Shown piece by piece: positions 43,436-52,247 of a stretch of DNA of 64,000 bases. Under the pieces are notes generated by a model, which saw only the letters and a list, made by a program, of their open reading frames with translations, ran no database searches and was not told the DNA's origin. The translations under genes were made by a program, and so were the position numbers. The DNA is taken from positions 248,001-312,000 of the forward strand of contig CAWKKD010000006.1 in the NCBI GenBank assembly GCA_963850195.1. Direction: 5' to 3'. Each line of letters starts with the position of its first letter. Position 1 is the first letter of the stretch. This DNA comes from Actinoallomurus sp963850195. GTDB lineage: Bacteria; Actinomycetota; Actinomycetes; Streptosporangiales; Streptosporangiaceae.

Positions 43436-44392
43436 TTAATTCCTGGTGAGGCCCTCGACGAGTTCGTCGGCGGCGGCGTACGGGTCGCAGGTGCCGTCGA
43501 GGACCTTCGCGGCGAGCGCGCCGAGGCGCTGGTCGCCGTGCAGGTCGCCCATGCGCTCGCGCAGCGTGGTCACCGCGATGGCCTCGATCTCGTCGCGGGC
43601 GCGCGCCTCGCGGCGGCGGCGCAGCTCGCCGGTGCTCTCCATCCACGCGAGATGCTTGGCGAGCTCCTCCACCACGTCGTCGAGGCCCTCGTCCTTGACC
43701 GCCACGGTCGGCACGATGGGCGGCTTCCAACCGCCGGGCTCGGCCAGCGCGAGCATGTTGCGCAGGTCGCGTACGGTCTGCTGGGCGCCGTCGCGGTCGG
43801 CCTTGTTGACCACGAACACGTCCGCGATCTCCAGGATGCCGGCCTTGGCCGCCTGGATGGAGTCGCCCATCCCCGGCGCCACCAGCACGATCGTCGAGTC
43901 CGCCAGCGAGGCGATCTCCACCTCGGCCTGGCCGACGCCGACCGTCTCGACGAGGACGACGTCGCACCCGGCCGCGTCGAGGACCCGGATCGCCTGCGGC
44001 GCCGCCCAGGACAGCCCGCCGAGATGGCCGCGGCTCGCCATGGAGCGGATGAAGACGCCCGAGTCGGAGGCGTGGTCCTGCATGCGTACGCGGTCGCCGA
44101 GCAGCGCGCCGCCCGTGAACGGCGACGACGGGTCGACCGCGAGCACGCCGACCCGGTGGCCCTGGGCGCGGAACGCCCTGACGAGCGCGCTGGTGGAGGT
44201 CGACTTGCCGACACCCGGCGACCCGGTCAGACCGATGATCCGCGCGCGTCCGGACAGGGGGTTGAGCCTGGCCATGACGGCCCGCAGCTCCGGCGAGGCG
44301 TTCTCCACGAGGGAGATCAGCCGCGCGACCGCGCGCGGCTGACCCTCACGGGCACGCTCGACCAGGGTCTCGACGTCGGCGTCCCGCGCCAC
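43436..44392 (-). CDS. meaB: Methylmalonyl-CoA mutase-associated GTPase
   Basis: 318-residue G3E-family P-loop GTPase (MeaB/ArgK). Motifs are GSPGVGKS (G1, about 56-63), DPSSPFTGGALLGDR (the metal-binding switch region), ETVGVGQAE (G3-like) and NKADRDGA (G4). It loads and protects B12-dependent acyl-CoA mutases. The neighbours thiolase and mce and the icmA gene 6 kb upstream fit this role. GTG start, ten bases after the thiolase stop, so co-transcribed. Confidence 0.93.
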   Translation of the reverse strand: MARDADVETLVERAREGQPRAVARLISLVENASPELRAVMARLNPLSGRARIIGLTGSPGVGKSTSTSALVRAFRAQGHRVGVLAVDPSSPFTGGALLGDRVRMQDHASDSGVFIRSMASRGHLGGLSWAAPQAIRVLDAAGCDVVLVETVGVGQAEVEIASLADSTIVLVAPGMGDSIQAAKAGILEIADVFVVNKADRDGAQQTVRDLRNMLALAEPGGWKPPIVPTVAVKDEGLDDVVEELAKHLAWMESTGELRRRREARARDEIEAIAVTTLRERMGDLHGDQRLGALAAKVLDGTCDPYAAADELVEGLTRN

Positions 44393-44401
44393 CGCCGGCC
44401 C

Positions 44402-45580
44402 TCAGACCTTCAGGATCAGGGCATCGCCCTGGCCACCGCCGCCGCACAGGCCTGCCGCACCGAGGCCGCCACCGCGACGGCGCAGCTCGTACGCCAGGTG
44501 CAGGGCGAGCCGGGCACCGGACATGCCGATCGGGTGGCCCAGCGCGATCGCGCCCCCGTTGACGTTGACGCGGTCGGCGTCGATGCCCAGGTCGCGCATC
44601 GACTGGATGCCGACCGAGGCGAACGCCTCGTTGATCTCGATGAGGTCCAGGTCGGACACTGCCAGGCCCTGCTTGCCGAGCGCGTGCTTGATCGCGTTCG
44701 ACGGCTGGGACTGGAGAGAGTTGTCCGGGCCCGCGACGTTGCCGTGCGCGCCGATCTCGGCAAGCCAGGTCAGGCCCAGTTCCTCGGCCTTGGACTTGGC
44801 CATCACGACGACCGCGGCGGCGCCGTCGGAGATCTGCGACGACGAGCCCGCGGTGATCGTGCCGTCCGAGCTGAACGCCGGGCGCAGGCGGCCGAGGAGC
44901 TCGGCCGTCGTCGCGGCGCGTACGCCCTCGTCGGTCGAGAAGACCACGGGGTCGCCCTTACGCTGCGGGATCTCCACCGGAACGATCTCTTCGTCGAAGA
45001 GGCCGTTCTTGATCGCCTCGGCGGCGCGCTGGTGCGAGCGGGCGGAGAACTCGTCCTGCTCCTCGCGCGTGATGCCGAGCTTGGCGTTGTAGCGCTCGGT
45101 CGACTCGCCCATGGAGACGCCGTCGAACGGGTCGGTGAGCCCGTCGTGCGCGGTCGCGTCCAGCATCTCGATCGAGCCGTACTTGAAGCCCTGCCGCGAC
45201 TTGGGCAGCAGGTGCGGCGCGTTGGTCATCGACTCCATGCCGCCGGCCACGACGATCTCGACCTCACCCGCGCGGATGAGCTGGTCGGCGAGGGCGATCG
45301 CGTCGAGCCCCGACAGGCAGACCTTGTTGATCGTCAGGGAGGGCACGGTCATCGGGATGCCGGCCTTGACGGCCGCCTGGCGCGACGGGATCTGGCCGGC
45401 CCCGGCTTGGAGCACCTGCCCCATGATCACGTAGTCGACCTGGTCGGCGGGGACCCCGGCGCGCTCGAGCGCGGCCTTGATCGCGAAGCCGCCGAGGTCG
45501 GCGCCGGTGAAGTTCTTCAGTGAGCCGAGCAGACGCCCGATGGGCGTACGAGCCCCGGCGACCATGACGGATCCGGCCAT
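44402..45580 (-). CDS. Acetyl-CoA C-acetyltransferase (thiolase)
   Basis: 392-residue biosynthetic-type thiolase, condensing or cleaving acetoacetyl-CoA. The nucleophile is Cys88 in NKVCLSG; the other active-site motifs NEAFA, GGAIALGHPIG (active His) and CGGGGQGDA (second Cys) are all present. The ATG at 45580 has a GGAGG site; the longer reading is rejected. The order mce divergent from thiolase and meaB recalls the Streptomyces chromosome around scy. Confidence 0.94.
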   Translation of the reverse strand: MAGSVMVAGARTPIGRLLGSLKNFTGADLGGFAIKAALERAGVPADQVDYVIMGQVLQAGAGQIPSRQAAVKAGIPMTVPSLTINKVCLSGLDAIALADQLIRAGEVEIVVAGGMESMTNAPHLLPKSRQGFKYGSIEMLDATAHDGLTDPFDGVSMGESTERYNAKLGITREEQDEFSARSHQRAAEAIKNGLFDEEIVPVEIPQRKGDPVVFSTDEGVRAATTAELLGRLRPAFSSDGTITAGSSSQISDGAAAVVVMAKSKAEELGLTWLAEIGAHGNVAGPDNSLQSQPSNAIKHALGKQGLAVSDLDLIEINEAFASVGIQSMRDLGIDADRVNVNGGAIALGHPIGMSGARLALHLAYELRRRGGGLGAAGLCGGGGQGDALILKV

Positions 45581-45665
45581 TAAAAGGGACCTCCAGTAAC
45601 CGGACGGGACAGTGTTTGCCAACATACCCACACGAGGCCGTACCACTGTCGAGAGGGTCAGCGTC

Positions 45666-46088
45666 ATGCTCACACGAATTGATCACATCGGGATCGCGTG
45701 CCACGACCTCGACGAGAAGATCGGCTTCTACGAGACCACGTTCGGCCTGGTCGTCGCGTCGCGTGAGGTGAATGAGCAACAGGGGGTCAAGGAGGCCATG
45801 CTGCACGTGGCCGACGGGCCGGCCGGCGCCTCGTACGTCCAGCTTCTGGAGCCGCTCGGCCCCGACACACCGGTGGGACGCTTCCTCGCCAAGCGGGGGG
45901 AGGGCGTCCACCACGTCGGGTACGGCGTCGACGACGTCGTGGCGGCCCTGGAGACCATCGGGGGGACCGGCGTACGCGCGCTCGACAAGCGGCCTCGCCA
46001 TGGTTCGATGGGTGCCTCGATCGCGTTCCTCCACCCCAAGGACGTCGGCGGGGTCCTCACGGAGTTGGTGCAGGTCGCAAGGCCGTGA
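45666..46088 (+). CDS. mce: Methylmalonyl-CoA epimerase
   Basis: 140-residue vicinal-oxygen-chelate enzyme interconverting (R)- and (S)-methylmalonyl-CoA. It opens with RIDHIGIACHDLDEKIGFYE; metal ligands are visible as His7-type (DHIGIA), Gln in SYVQLLEPL, His in GVHHVGYGV and Glu in LTELVQV. The ATG at 45666 gives the standard length; extra upstream residues do not fit the family. It is divergent from the thiolase gene, with 85 bases between them. Confidence 0.94.
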   Translation: MLTRIDHIGIACHDLDEKIGFYETTFGLVVASREVNEQQGVKEAMLHVADGPAGASYVQLLEPLGPDTPVGRFLAKRGEGVHHVGYGVDDVVAALETIGGTGVRALDKRPRHGSMGASIAFLHPKDVGGVLTELVQVARP

Positions 46089-46223
46089 AATTCACCAACT
46101 AGGGTGACAAAGCCCCCACGACGTCAAGTTGAGCCCCCAACACGGCACTGTCCGGAGTACGCTGCTGTCGCCGGTGTGGTCCCGCGCGTGCAGTAGTCCG
46201 TAACAGGGAGTGTTCGCGTAACC

Positions 46224-46250
46224 ATGATCTGGCATCTCAACCACTTGTAG
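46224..46250 (+). other. Eight-codon ORF upstream of the polarity-protein gene
   Basis: ATG-started ORF reading MIWHLNHL then TAG, with AGGGAG about 13 bases upstream, in the 190-base gap before the DivIVA-like gene. It could be a tiny leader peptide or chance. Nothing else in the gap looks coding. Confidence 0.2.
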
Positions 46251-46278
46251 CCGTCTCGTCACAGCAGGATTGAGCCTC

Positions 46279-47577
46279 ATGCAGTCCGACATCGACGCCC
46301 AGCTAAGCAACTTCTTCGAAGACACACCCCCACGCGAGTTCGACGTGGTGCTTCGCGGCTACGACCGGCACCAGGTCGAAGAGCACATCAAGCAGCTCGA
46401 CAACGAGGTGCGCCAGAGCCGCGAGCAGACTCAGGCGATGCAGCGTGAGCTGTCCGATGCTCATCGCCAGCTCCAAGAGCAGGAGCGGCCGACCTACTCC
46501 GGTCTCGGCGCACGGATCGAACAGCTCCTCCGCCTCGCCGAGGAGCAGGCCACCGAGCTCGTCCAGGCGGCGCGTTCGGAGGCCAATGAGATCAAGGCGG
46601 CCGCCAAGGTCGACGCCGCCGAGCTCCGCGCCACCGCAGAGAACGAGGCCTCCGAGGTCCGTGCACTCGCCCAGCGCGAGGGCGAGGACATGCGCAACGC
46701 CGCCGAGCGCGAGGCCGACGAGGTCCGCACCGGCGCCCGCCGCGAGTCCGACGAGCTGACCTCGACGACCGAGCGCGAGGTCGCCAAGCTCCGCGCGACC
46801 GCCGACCATGAGGTCGCGGAGAAGCGCGCGGTCGCCGAGCGCGAGATCGCCAAGCTGCGCACCACCACCGAGCGGGAGGTCGCCCAGCTCCGGGCGTCCA
46901 CCAAGCGGGAACGCGACGAGATCCTCACGACCGCCAAGCGGCAGGCCGACGAGATGCGGGCCCAGGCCCAGCGCGTCTTCGAGGAGAGCGAAGCCCAGCG
47001 CGCCCAGGCCGAGGGCGAGTTCGAGGTCCAGCTCGCCGCCCGTCGCGAGGAGGCGGAGCGCCAGGACAACGAGCGTCACGCCGCCGCGCAGAGCGCCACC
47101 CAGAAGCTCGTCGCCGAAGCCGAGCAGCGGGCGGCCTCCGCCGAGCAGCGCGCCACCAAGGCGACGCAGCAGGCGGAGCAGACCCGTCGCGAGGCCGACA
47201 GCCACGCCAAGCAGCTGGTGGCCAACGCCCGGAAGAACTCCGACTCGGTCATCGCCGAGGCGAAGTCTCAGGCCGAGCAGCTCCTCAGCGACACCAAGAC
47301 CGAGGCCGAGCGGATGCGCACGACCGCTCAGCGCCAGGTCGACGAGCTCACGCGCCAGCGTGACAGCATCACCAGCCACCTCAACCAGCTCCGCAACCTG
47401 ATCGGCGGCATGCAGGCGCCGGTCGGCGGTGTCGGCGGTGTCGGCGGCGACGAAGCCATCGCCGCCCCGCAGGAGAAGCCCGCCCTCGCCGCGGCAGAGC
47501 CGAAGCCCAAGCCTTCCGCCCAGGCTCAGGCTCAGCCGAAGAAGAAGGACGAGGACGACGACTGGTGGCAGGAGTGA
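46279..47577 (+). CDS. Coiled-coil DivIVA-domain protein (Scy/cellulose-binding-like)
   Basis: 432 residues. A DivIVA-type N-terminal segment (REFDVVLRGYDRHQVEEHIKQL is its core; GYDRHQVEEHI is diagnostic) is followed by a long coiled coil (about 60-370). The coil is made of repeated heptad/hendecad blocks rich in E-R-E-V/A-x-x-L/M-R-A-T. The tail is Gly/Val then Pro/Lys-rich, ending in acidic DDDWWQE. It probably scaffolds the cell pole or septum. Streptomyces carries scy next to mce in the same arrangement, but this protein is much shorter than Scy. The ATG at 46279 is preferred to a TTG at 46270. Confidence 0.82.
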   Translation: MQSDIDAQLSNFFEDTPPREFDVVLRGYDRHQVEEHIKQLDNEVRQSREQTQAMQRELSDAHRQLQEQERPTYSGLGARIEQLLRLAEEQATELVQAARSEANEIKAAAKVDAAELRATAENEASEVRALAQREGEDMRNAAEREADEVRTGARRESDELTSTTEREVAKLRATADHEVAEKRAVAEREIAKLRTTTEREVAQLRASTKRERDEILTTAKRQADEMRAQAQRVFEESEAQRAQAEGEFEVQLAARREEAERQDNERHAAAQSATQKLVAEAEQRAASAEQRATKATQQAEQTRREADSHAKQLVANARKNSDSVIAEAKSQAEQLLSDTKTEAERMRTTAQRQVDELTRQRDSITSHLNQLRNLIGGMQAPVGGVGGVGGDEAIAAPQEKPALAAAEPKPKPSAQAQAQPKKKDEDDDWWQE

Positions 47578-47638
47578 CAGCGGCCACCGAGCGGTCCGCC
47601 GGCTGATCCCCGGCGCATCCCGCTGATCCGCGAGACGA

Positions 47639-47676
47639 CGAAAAGCCTAGAGGCCTCCAAGCCTCTAGGCTTTTCG
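47639..47676. terminator. Strong intrinsic terminator, 16-bp stem with T-run
   Basis: Perfect inverted repeat with core AAAAGCCTAGAGGC/GCCTCTAGGCTTTT around a 6-base loop, extended by two further pairs. The TTTT in the right arm makes it the most conventional rho-independent terminator in the window, and also usable on the other strand. Confidence 0.85.
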
Positions 47677-47707
47677 CATAATTCGGACAGCGCGGAGGAG
47701 GCGGGGC

Positions 47708-49240
47708 GTGCCGGGCAGACCCGAGAACGACCACGACCAGCGGCAGGACTCGGGGCGTCTTACCGACTACCGGCGAGCCGCGGAGCAGGGCTCCTCCGGC
47801 GCGGAGAGCGACCCTCCGGAGTCCTCCGCCCCCGGGCCGCAGGCCGCCGGGTCGAAGACGGACGACGACGCCCTCGACCGGCAGCCTGAGCAGGCCCCCT
47901 CGGAAAACGGCGCAGAACAGGCCACACCCCGTCCGTCGGACTCCGTCGACCCGCAGGCCTCCGAGGACGGCGCCGGGCAGGCCTCCCTTCGCCCGTCGGA
48001 GCGAGCCGTCGACCCGCAGCTTCGCGCGTCGGAGAAGGATCGCTCCGAGGACGACGAGGCGCACGACCCCGGACGGCTCGCCCTCGATCGGCGGGACTCG
48101 GGCGAGGCCGACCTGGCCGGTTCGGACCCGGTCACCGACCTCCAGACCCGTGCGCGCGAGGCGGGCGTGGACGATCTGTTCCCGTTCGGGCGTCCCGGCC
48201 GTCCGCTGACCCGCAACCACCCCTTCGTGTTCGGCTTCTTCGGCGCGCTCGGCGTCCTCGCCGCGTACATCCTGGTCCAGGCGGCGACCGACGCCCGCGA
48301 AGTGATCATCCTCATCGTCGTCGCGCTGTTCCTCGCGGTCGGCCTGAACCCGGCGGTCGAGGCCATCGAACGCGTCGGCCTCAAGCGGCAGTGGGCCGTG
48401 CTGCTCGTCTTCCTCGGGCTGGTCGGGTGCTTCGTCGGGTTCGGCTTCGCGATCGTGCCGCCGCTTTCGGAGCAGGTCAGCGCCTTCATCCACAATCTGA
48501 CGAGCGGCAACGGCTACATCGAGCAGCTCCAGAACAACCCGCGCCTGCAGGACTGGGACCACCGCTACCACCTGCTGGAGAAGGCGAAGAAGGCCCTGCA
48601 GAGCCGTGACCTGGGCACGCAGGCCGCCAACGGCGTGCTGGGCGTCGGCCAGGTCGTGATCAGCGGGGTGTTCAGCACGCTGACCGTGCTGATCCTGACG
48701 CTCTACTTCCTCAGCTCGCTGCCGAACATCACCGGCTTCATGTACCGGCTCGCACCCCGGTCACGCCGGGCCCGTGTGGCGCTGCTCGGCGACGAGATCC
48801 TCACCCGAATCGGCGGGTACGTCGCCGGCAACCTGCTCATCTCTCTCATCGCGGGCGTTTCGTCGTACATCGTCCTGCTGATCGCCAACGTCCCGTACGC
48901 GCTGGCGCTCGCGCTGGTCGTGGCGATCATGGACCTGATCCCGCTGGTCGGCGCGACGATCGGGGCGATCCTCGTCACCGCCGTGGCGTTCTTCTCCGGG
49001 CTCTGGACCGGCGTCGCCGTCGCGATCTTCTTCGCCGTCTACCAGCAGGTCGAGAACTACATCATCCAGCCGAGGGTCATGAAGCGCTCGGTCGACGTGC
49101 AGCCCGCGGTGACGATCATCGCGGCGCTGATCGGCGGCACGCTGCTCGGCATGATCGGCGCACTGCTGGCGATCCCGGCCGCCGCCGCGTTCGCCCTGAT
49201 CCTGCGCGAGGTCGTGGTCCCCCGGCAGGATCAGCTCTGA
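47708..49240 (+). CDS. AI-2E family transporter
   Basis: 510 residues. An acidic, disordered N-terminal extension of about 160 residues contains imperfect repeats of VDPQ and E/S-D-G-A-G-Q-A. The AI-2E_transport domain with about seven to eight membrane helices follows (HPFVFGFFGALGVLAAYIL to EVVVPRQ). Typical motifs are LFLAVGLNPAVEAIER and the C-terminal ENYIIQPRVMKRSVDVQP, of which QPRVM is conserved. The family exports quorum signals or exchanges ions; the substrate here is unknown. The long extension is unusual for the family. GTG start. Confidence 0.9.
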   Translation: MPGRPENDHDQRQDSGRLTDYRRAAEQGSSGAESDPPESSAPGPQAAGSKTDDDALDRQPEQAPSENGAEQATPRPSDSVDPQASEDGAGQASLRPSERAVDPQLRASEKDRSEDDEAHDPGRLALDRRDSGEADLAGSDPVTDLQTRAREAGVDDLFPFGRPGRPLTRNHPFVFGFFGALGVLAAYILVQAATDAREVIILIVVALFLAVGLNPAVEAIERVGLKRQWAVLLVFLGLVGCFVGFGFAIVPPLSEQVSAFIHNLTSGNGYIEQLQNNPRLQDWDHRYHLLEKAKKALQSRDLGTQAANGVLGVGQVVISGVFSTLTVLILTLYFLSSLPNITGFMYRLAPRSRRARVALLGDEILTRIGGYVAGNLLISLIAGVSSYIVLLIANVPYALALALVVAIMDLIPLVGATIGAILVTAVAFFSGLWTGVAVAIFFAVYQQVENYIIQPRVMKRSVDVQPAVTIIAALIGGTLLGMIGALLAIPAAAAFALILREVVVPRQDQL

Positions 49241-49249
49241 GCCACGGGC

Positions 49250-50035
49250 TCAGCGGGTGGCGCGTGCCAGCGACGCCCCGAACTCCGTGACCGCCTCGTT
49301 GAACAGCTCCGGCTGCTCGACGGCGGTCAGGTGGCCGGACCCGGGGATCACGGTGAGCTCGGCGTCCGGCAGGGCATCGACGATGGCGCGCGCGTCGTCC
49401 TCGGTCGCGATGACGTCCTCGTCACCGTGCAGGACCAGGACCGGCGCGCGTACCTCGGCCAGTGCGCCGAGCGTGTCGGGGCGTCCGGCCATCGCGCGCT
49501 GCGCCCAGGCGGCCGCCTGCGGCGGTGTGGCCTGCACCAGGCCGCGTACCCGGCCGTACACGAGCGCGCGCTGCCGCATCGTGGTCGGACCGACGAGGTT
49601 CGGCAGCACCTCCTCGAGGAGGACCTCGACGGTGCCCTCGGTCTCGAGCCGCTCCGCCGTACGGAGCCGGGTGTGACGCACGACCTCGGGGTCGGCGGTG
49701 GCCTTCGTGTCCGCCAGGACGACGCCGAGGAGGCGTTCGGCGTGGCGGCTGCAGAACGCCTGCGCGACGTACCCGCCCATCGAGAGGCCGCCGATGACGG
49801 CGCGCTCGAGGCCTAACCGGTCCAGCAGCTCCGCGACGTCGTCGGCCATGGCCTCGACGCTGGGGTCCTCCGCGCCGAGCGGCGACCCGCCGAACCCCCT
49901 CAGATCGGGCGTGATGACGCGGAACCGCGCCGCCAGCCCCTCGCGCTGCGCCAGCCACATGGCTGAGGACAACGGATACCCGTGCAGGAGTACCAACGGG
50001 GTCCCCTCACCGACGTCCCGGGTGTACAGCTGCAC
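49250..50035 (-). CDS. Alpha/beta-fold hydrolase
   Basis: 261 residues. The oxyanion motif LLHGYPLSSAMW (about 15-26), the nucleophile elbow GLSMGGY (Ser about 82), the acid in LVLHGDEDVIA and the terminal His in GSGHLTAVEQP complete the triad. It resembles 3-oxoadipate enol-lactonase and related esterases, but substrate cannot be assigned. The start is taken as GTG at 50035 with AGGGAGGAG directly upstream; the longer reading adds an Arg-rich non-domain stretch. Confidence 0.88.
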   Translation of the reverse strand: MQLYTRDVGEGTPLVLLHGYPLSSAMWLAQREGLAARFRVITPDLRGFGGSPLGAEDPSVEAMADDVAELLDRLGLERAVIGGLSMGGYVAQAFCSRHAERLLGVVLADTKATADPEVVRHTRLRTAERLETEGTVEVLLEEVLPNLVGPTTMRQRALVYGRVRGLVQATPPQAAAWAQRAMAGRPDTLGALAEVRAPVLVLHGDEDVIATEDDARAIVDALPDAELTVIPGSGHLTAVEQPELFNEAVTEFGASLARATR

Positions 50036-50207
50036 GACGCTCCTCCCTGTCGACCTGCCACGAATCCCCCGATCCCGGCGCACGCCCGGTTCCGAATCAT
50101 CGTCACCTGTGGCGGACGATACGCCGATACCGTGGCCGTGATCGGTCGCCTGCGTTTAGGGATAAGGCAAAGCCGGAAGACCATCTCACCTGCGACGAGG
50201 GTTCACG

Positions 50208-50918
50208 TCAGGTGATCTCGGTCGGCAGTGGGTACGCCTCAGGGGCCACCCGTTTCACGACCTCGTTCAGCACCACGCGTACGTAGGGCTCGCCGACCCA
50301 CAGATGTTTGGCCCCGTCGACCCCGATGACCTCGGCCTGCGGCACCCGTTTGAACCGCTCGCGGGCCTCCTGCGGACGCAGGTAATCGTCGCGTTCGGGC
50401 ACCAGCGCGAGCAGCGGACGGCCGAACTCCGCCCACGCGTCGAGGTCCTCGTCCGTCGCCCGGTGCAGCGGCGGCGACAGCAGGATCGCGCCCTCGACCG
50501 ACGGGTCGCGGCCCCACTTGAGCGCCAGCTCGGTGCCGAACGACCAGCCGAGCAGCCAGGGACGCGGCAGGTCGTGGTACTCGGCGTACTCCAGCGCCGC
50601 CGCCACGTCGTACCGCTCGGAGTCGCCGTCGCCGAACTCCCCCTCGCTCGTACCGCGGTCGCTGGTCGTGCCCCGCGTGTTGAACCGGAGCACCGCGAGG
50701 TCGGCGAGCGCCGGCAGCCGGTACGACGCCTTGCGCAGCACGTGGCTGTCCATCATGCCCTCGGCGGTGGGCAGCGGGTGCAGGCAGATGAGGGTCGCCG
50801 CGGGCGGGCGCTCCTCCGGCACCGCCAGCTCCCCGACCAGCCGCAACCCGTCGGCCGTCTGCAACTCGATGTCCGTACGCCGCGCGGCCAGGACCGTGCT
50901 CGCCCGGATCTCCCCCAT
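50208..50918 (-). CDS. Alpha/beta hydrolase, dienelactone-hydrolase-like
   Basis: 236 residues. It shows a LICLHPLPTAEGMMDSHV oxyanion region (CLHPLPT), the nucleophile elbow GWSFGTEL (Ser about 118), then VPERDDYL (Asp) and GAKHLWVGEP (His). This is the compact serine hydrolase type common in actinobacteria, often of unknown substrate. The ATG at 50918 is chosen by the conserved start of the fold; it lies ten bases after the stop of the upstream small zinc-type gene, so they are one unit. Confidence 0.84.
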   Translation of the reverse strand: MGEIRASTVLAARRTDIELQTADGLRLVGELAVPEERPPAATLICLHPLPTAEGMMDSHVLRKASYRLPALADLAVLRFNTRGTTSDRGTSEGEFGDGDSERYDVAAALEYAEYHDLPRPWLLGWSFGTELALKWGRDPSVEGAILLSPPLHRATDEDLDAWAEFGRPLLALVPERDDYLRPQEARERFKRVPQAEVIGVDGAKHLWVGEPYVRVVLNEVVKRVAPEAYPLPTEIT

Positions 50919-50928
50919 CGTCGTCCTC

Positions 50929-51240
50929 TCAGTAACGCGGGCCACGACGGGACCGCTGAACATTGGGCATCCGGTTCCGGCGGTTGTTCCAGCACGGCTT
51001 GTGCCAGTGCCGCCGATCCTCCGCGCCGCCACCCTCGGCCGGCCAGGCCACCACATGCCCGACGCCGGACGGGATCTCATGGTCACAGCCGGGGCAGCGG
51101 TACGTCTTGGCCGCCCCCGCCGCCGGCCGTACGACCCACTCCCCGTCGGGCCCCTCCTCGGTCCACTGCGGACCGCCGAAAGCACTGCGCCCGGTCTCCC
51201 GGGACGCCTCGCCCTCTCGGCGGTTCTTTCGCGGACTCAT
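50929..51240 (-). CDS. Small basic protein with putative zinc site
   Basis: 103 residues. The central part has a C-P-G-C-D-H-E-I motif and, 30 residues later, HWHKPCW, which together could bind zinc. Arg-rich ends (MSPRKNRR and RRNRMPNVQRSRRG) suggest nucleic-acid contact. Such proteins occur beside the downstream hydrolase in related genomes, to my recollection. Function unknown. The ATG at 51240 is preferred over a longer frame lacking protein character. Confidence 0.7.
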   Translation of the reverse strand: MSPRKNRREGEASRETGRSAFGGPQWTEEGPDGEWVVRPAAGAAKTYRCPGCDHEIPSGVGHVVAWPAEGGGAEDRRHWHKPCWNNRRNRMPNVQRSRRGPRY

Positions 51241-51449
51241 GCCGATCAGGGTAAAGGCCCACCCAAGCACCCCGGCACACGGCCGCGCATCACCTCGGCA
51301 TGGAGCCACGGAGTGGCCTCTTCAGCACGGTGTCGTGCATGTGACCCGCGGGGGCGCCCGATTGGCGCCTGAGAGCGGTGGCATCGGGTTGACCTCCGGT
51401 CACCGATGTCTCACCCGTGGATCGCCGGAATCATATGGCCATATCCTCT

Positions 51450-51513
51450 TGACTCCCTTAAAGTCTTTTGTCGATTACCTGGTGTTATAGCGCGATGGAG
51501 TTGGGGGACTCGG
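51450..51513 (+). promoter_or_regulatory. AT-rich promoter region of the toxin locus
   Basis: After a GC-rich gap the sequence drops sharply in GC: TTGACT (about 51450-51455) is followed by TTAAAGTC, GATTACC and TTATAG before the YbaB-like start. Exact elements cannot be fixed, but this is the only promoter-like region upstream of the 6.5-kb toxin operon. Confidence 0.4.
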
Positions 51514-51930
51514 ATGCGGCCGGAGTGGCAGGCTCATATCGATGAACTGCTGGAGGAGTACCAGCGTAAGCGCGCTGACCTGAGGAGACTCCAGGAGACG
51601 ATGGCCGAGGTGGAGGTCACCGTCACCACTGAGGACGAGTTGGTGACGGTCAGGGTCGGGTCGCAGGGGCGGTTGCTGGGTCTGGAGTTCAATCCGCGGG
51701 TGTATCGGAGGTTGTCGCCGCCTGAGCTCGCGGAGGCCGTTTTGGGGGCGGTGCAGGAGGCGGCGGTTCAGGTCGGTGAGCAGATGCGTGTGGCGATGGA
51801 GCCGTTGACGCCGGATGGTGCGTCGGTTGAGGCGGTCGCGGGCAAGGGGTTTGACCTGTCGAGGATTCTTCCTGAGCGTCCTGATGATTTCGATGCGCTC
51901 AAAGAGCGTTACGGCTTTCGCGACAAGTGA
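51514..51930 (+). CDS. YbaB/EbfC-family protein, type VII toxin-locus type
   Basis: 138 residues. A coiled-coil N-terminus (EWQAHIDELLEEYQRKRADL) is followed by a YbaB-like fold (TVTTEDELVTVRVGSQGRLLGLEF, then PPELAEAVLGAVQEAAVQ). Such proteins are frequently encoded immediately before WXG100 and large-toxin genes in actinobacteria, where they may act as chaperone or DNA-binding partner. The codons use G/T in third position (TTG, GTT, GAT) more than the neighbouring genes. Its stop is directly followed by the next start. A broken copy of its 3' end occurs at 61996-62040. Confidence 0.78.
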   Translation: MRPEWQAHIDELLEEYQRKRADLRRLQETMAEVEVTVTTEDELVTVRVGSQGRLLGLEFNPRVYRRLSPPELAEAVLGAVQEAAVQVGEQMRVAMEPLTPDGASVEAVAGKGFDLSRILPERPDDFDALKERYGFRDK

Positions 51931-52245
51931 GTGGGCGGCGCGCCGGTGAGTGGTGACGAGCTGCGGGTCGAGCGGGACGCGTTGAAGCGTGACGCCAAGG
52001 GTTTCGGTGATGGCGCGAAGACGTTGAAGGGTGTCTTCGATCGGTTGAGTGCCGCGCTTTCGGCTGAGGGTGCCTGCTGGGGTGGTGATGAGGGCGGCAA
52101 GGCCTTTGAGGGCAATTATGCGAAGCCGAGGGATGGCGCGTTCAAGTCGTTTCCGTCGCTGGAGAAGAGTTTGAAGGACGTCGAGAGCGGCGTGCGGCGC
52201 ATGGCGAAGAACTATGACGGTGCCGAAGAAGCGTCGGGTGGCTGA
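51931..52245 (+). CDS. WXG100-like ESX secretion partner
   Basis: 104-residue helical-hairpin protein. Two amphipathic helices flank the turn ACWGGDEGGKAFE, whose W-G-G corresponds to the W-x-G motif. This fits type VII (ESX) substrates and chaperone-like partners. GTG at 51931 abuts the upstream stop; a second in-frame GTG at 51946 (SGDELRVERDAL) may be the true start, as the remnant at 62051 begins at the equivalent codon. The toxin gene starts two bases after its stop. Confidence 0.78.
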   Translation: MGGAPVSGDELRVERDALKRDAKGFGDGAKTLKGVFDRLSAALSAEGACWGGDEGGKAFEGNYAKPRDGAFKSFPSLEKSLKDVESGVRRMAKNYDGAEEASGG

Positions 52246-52247
52246 GG

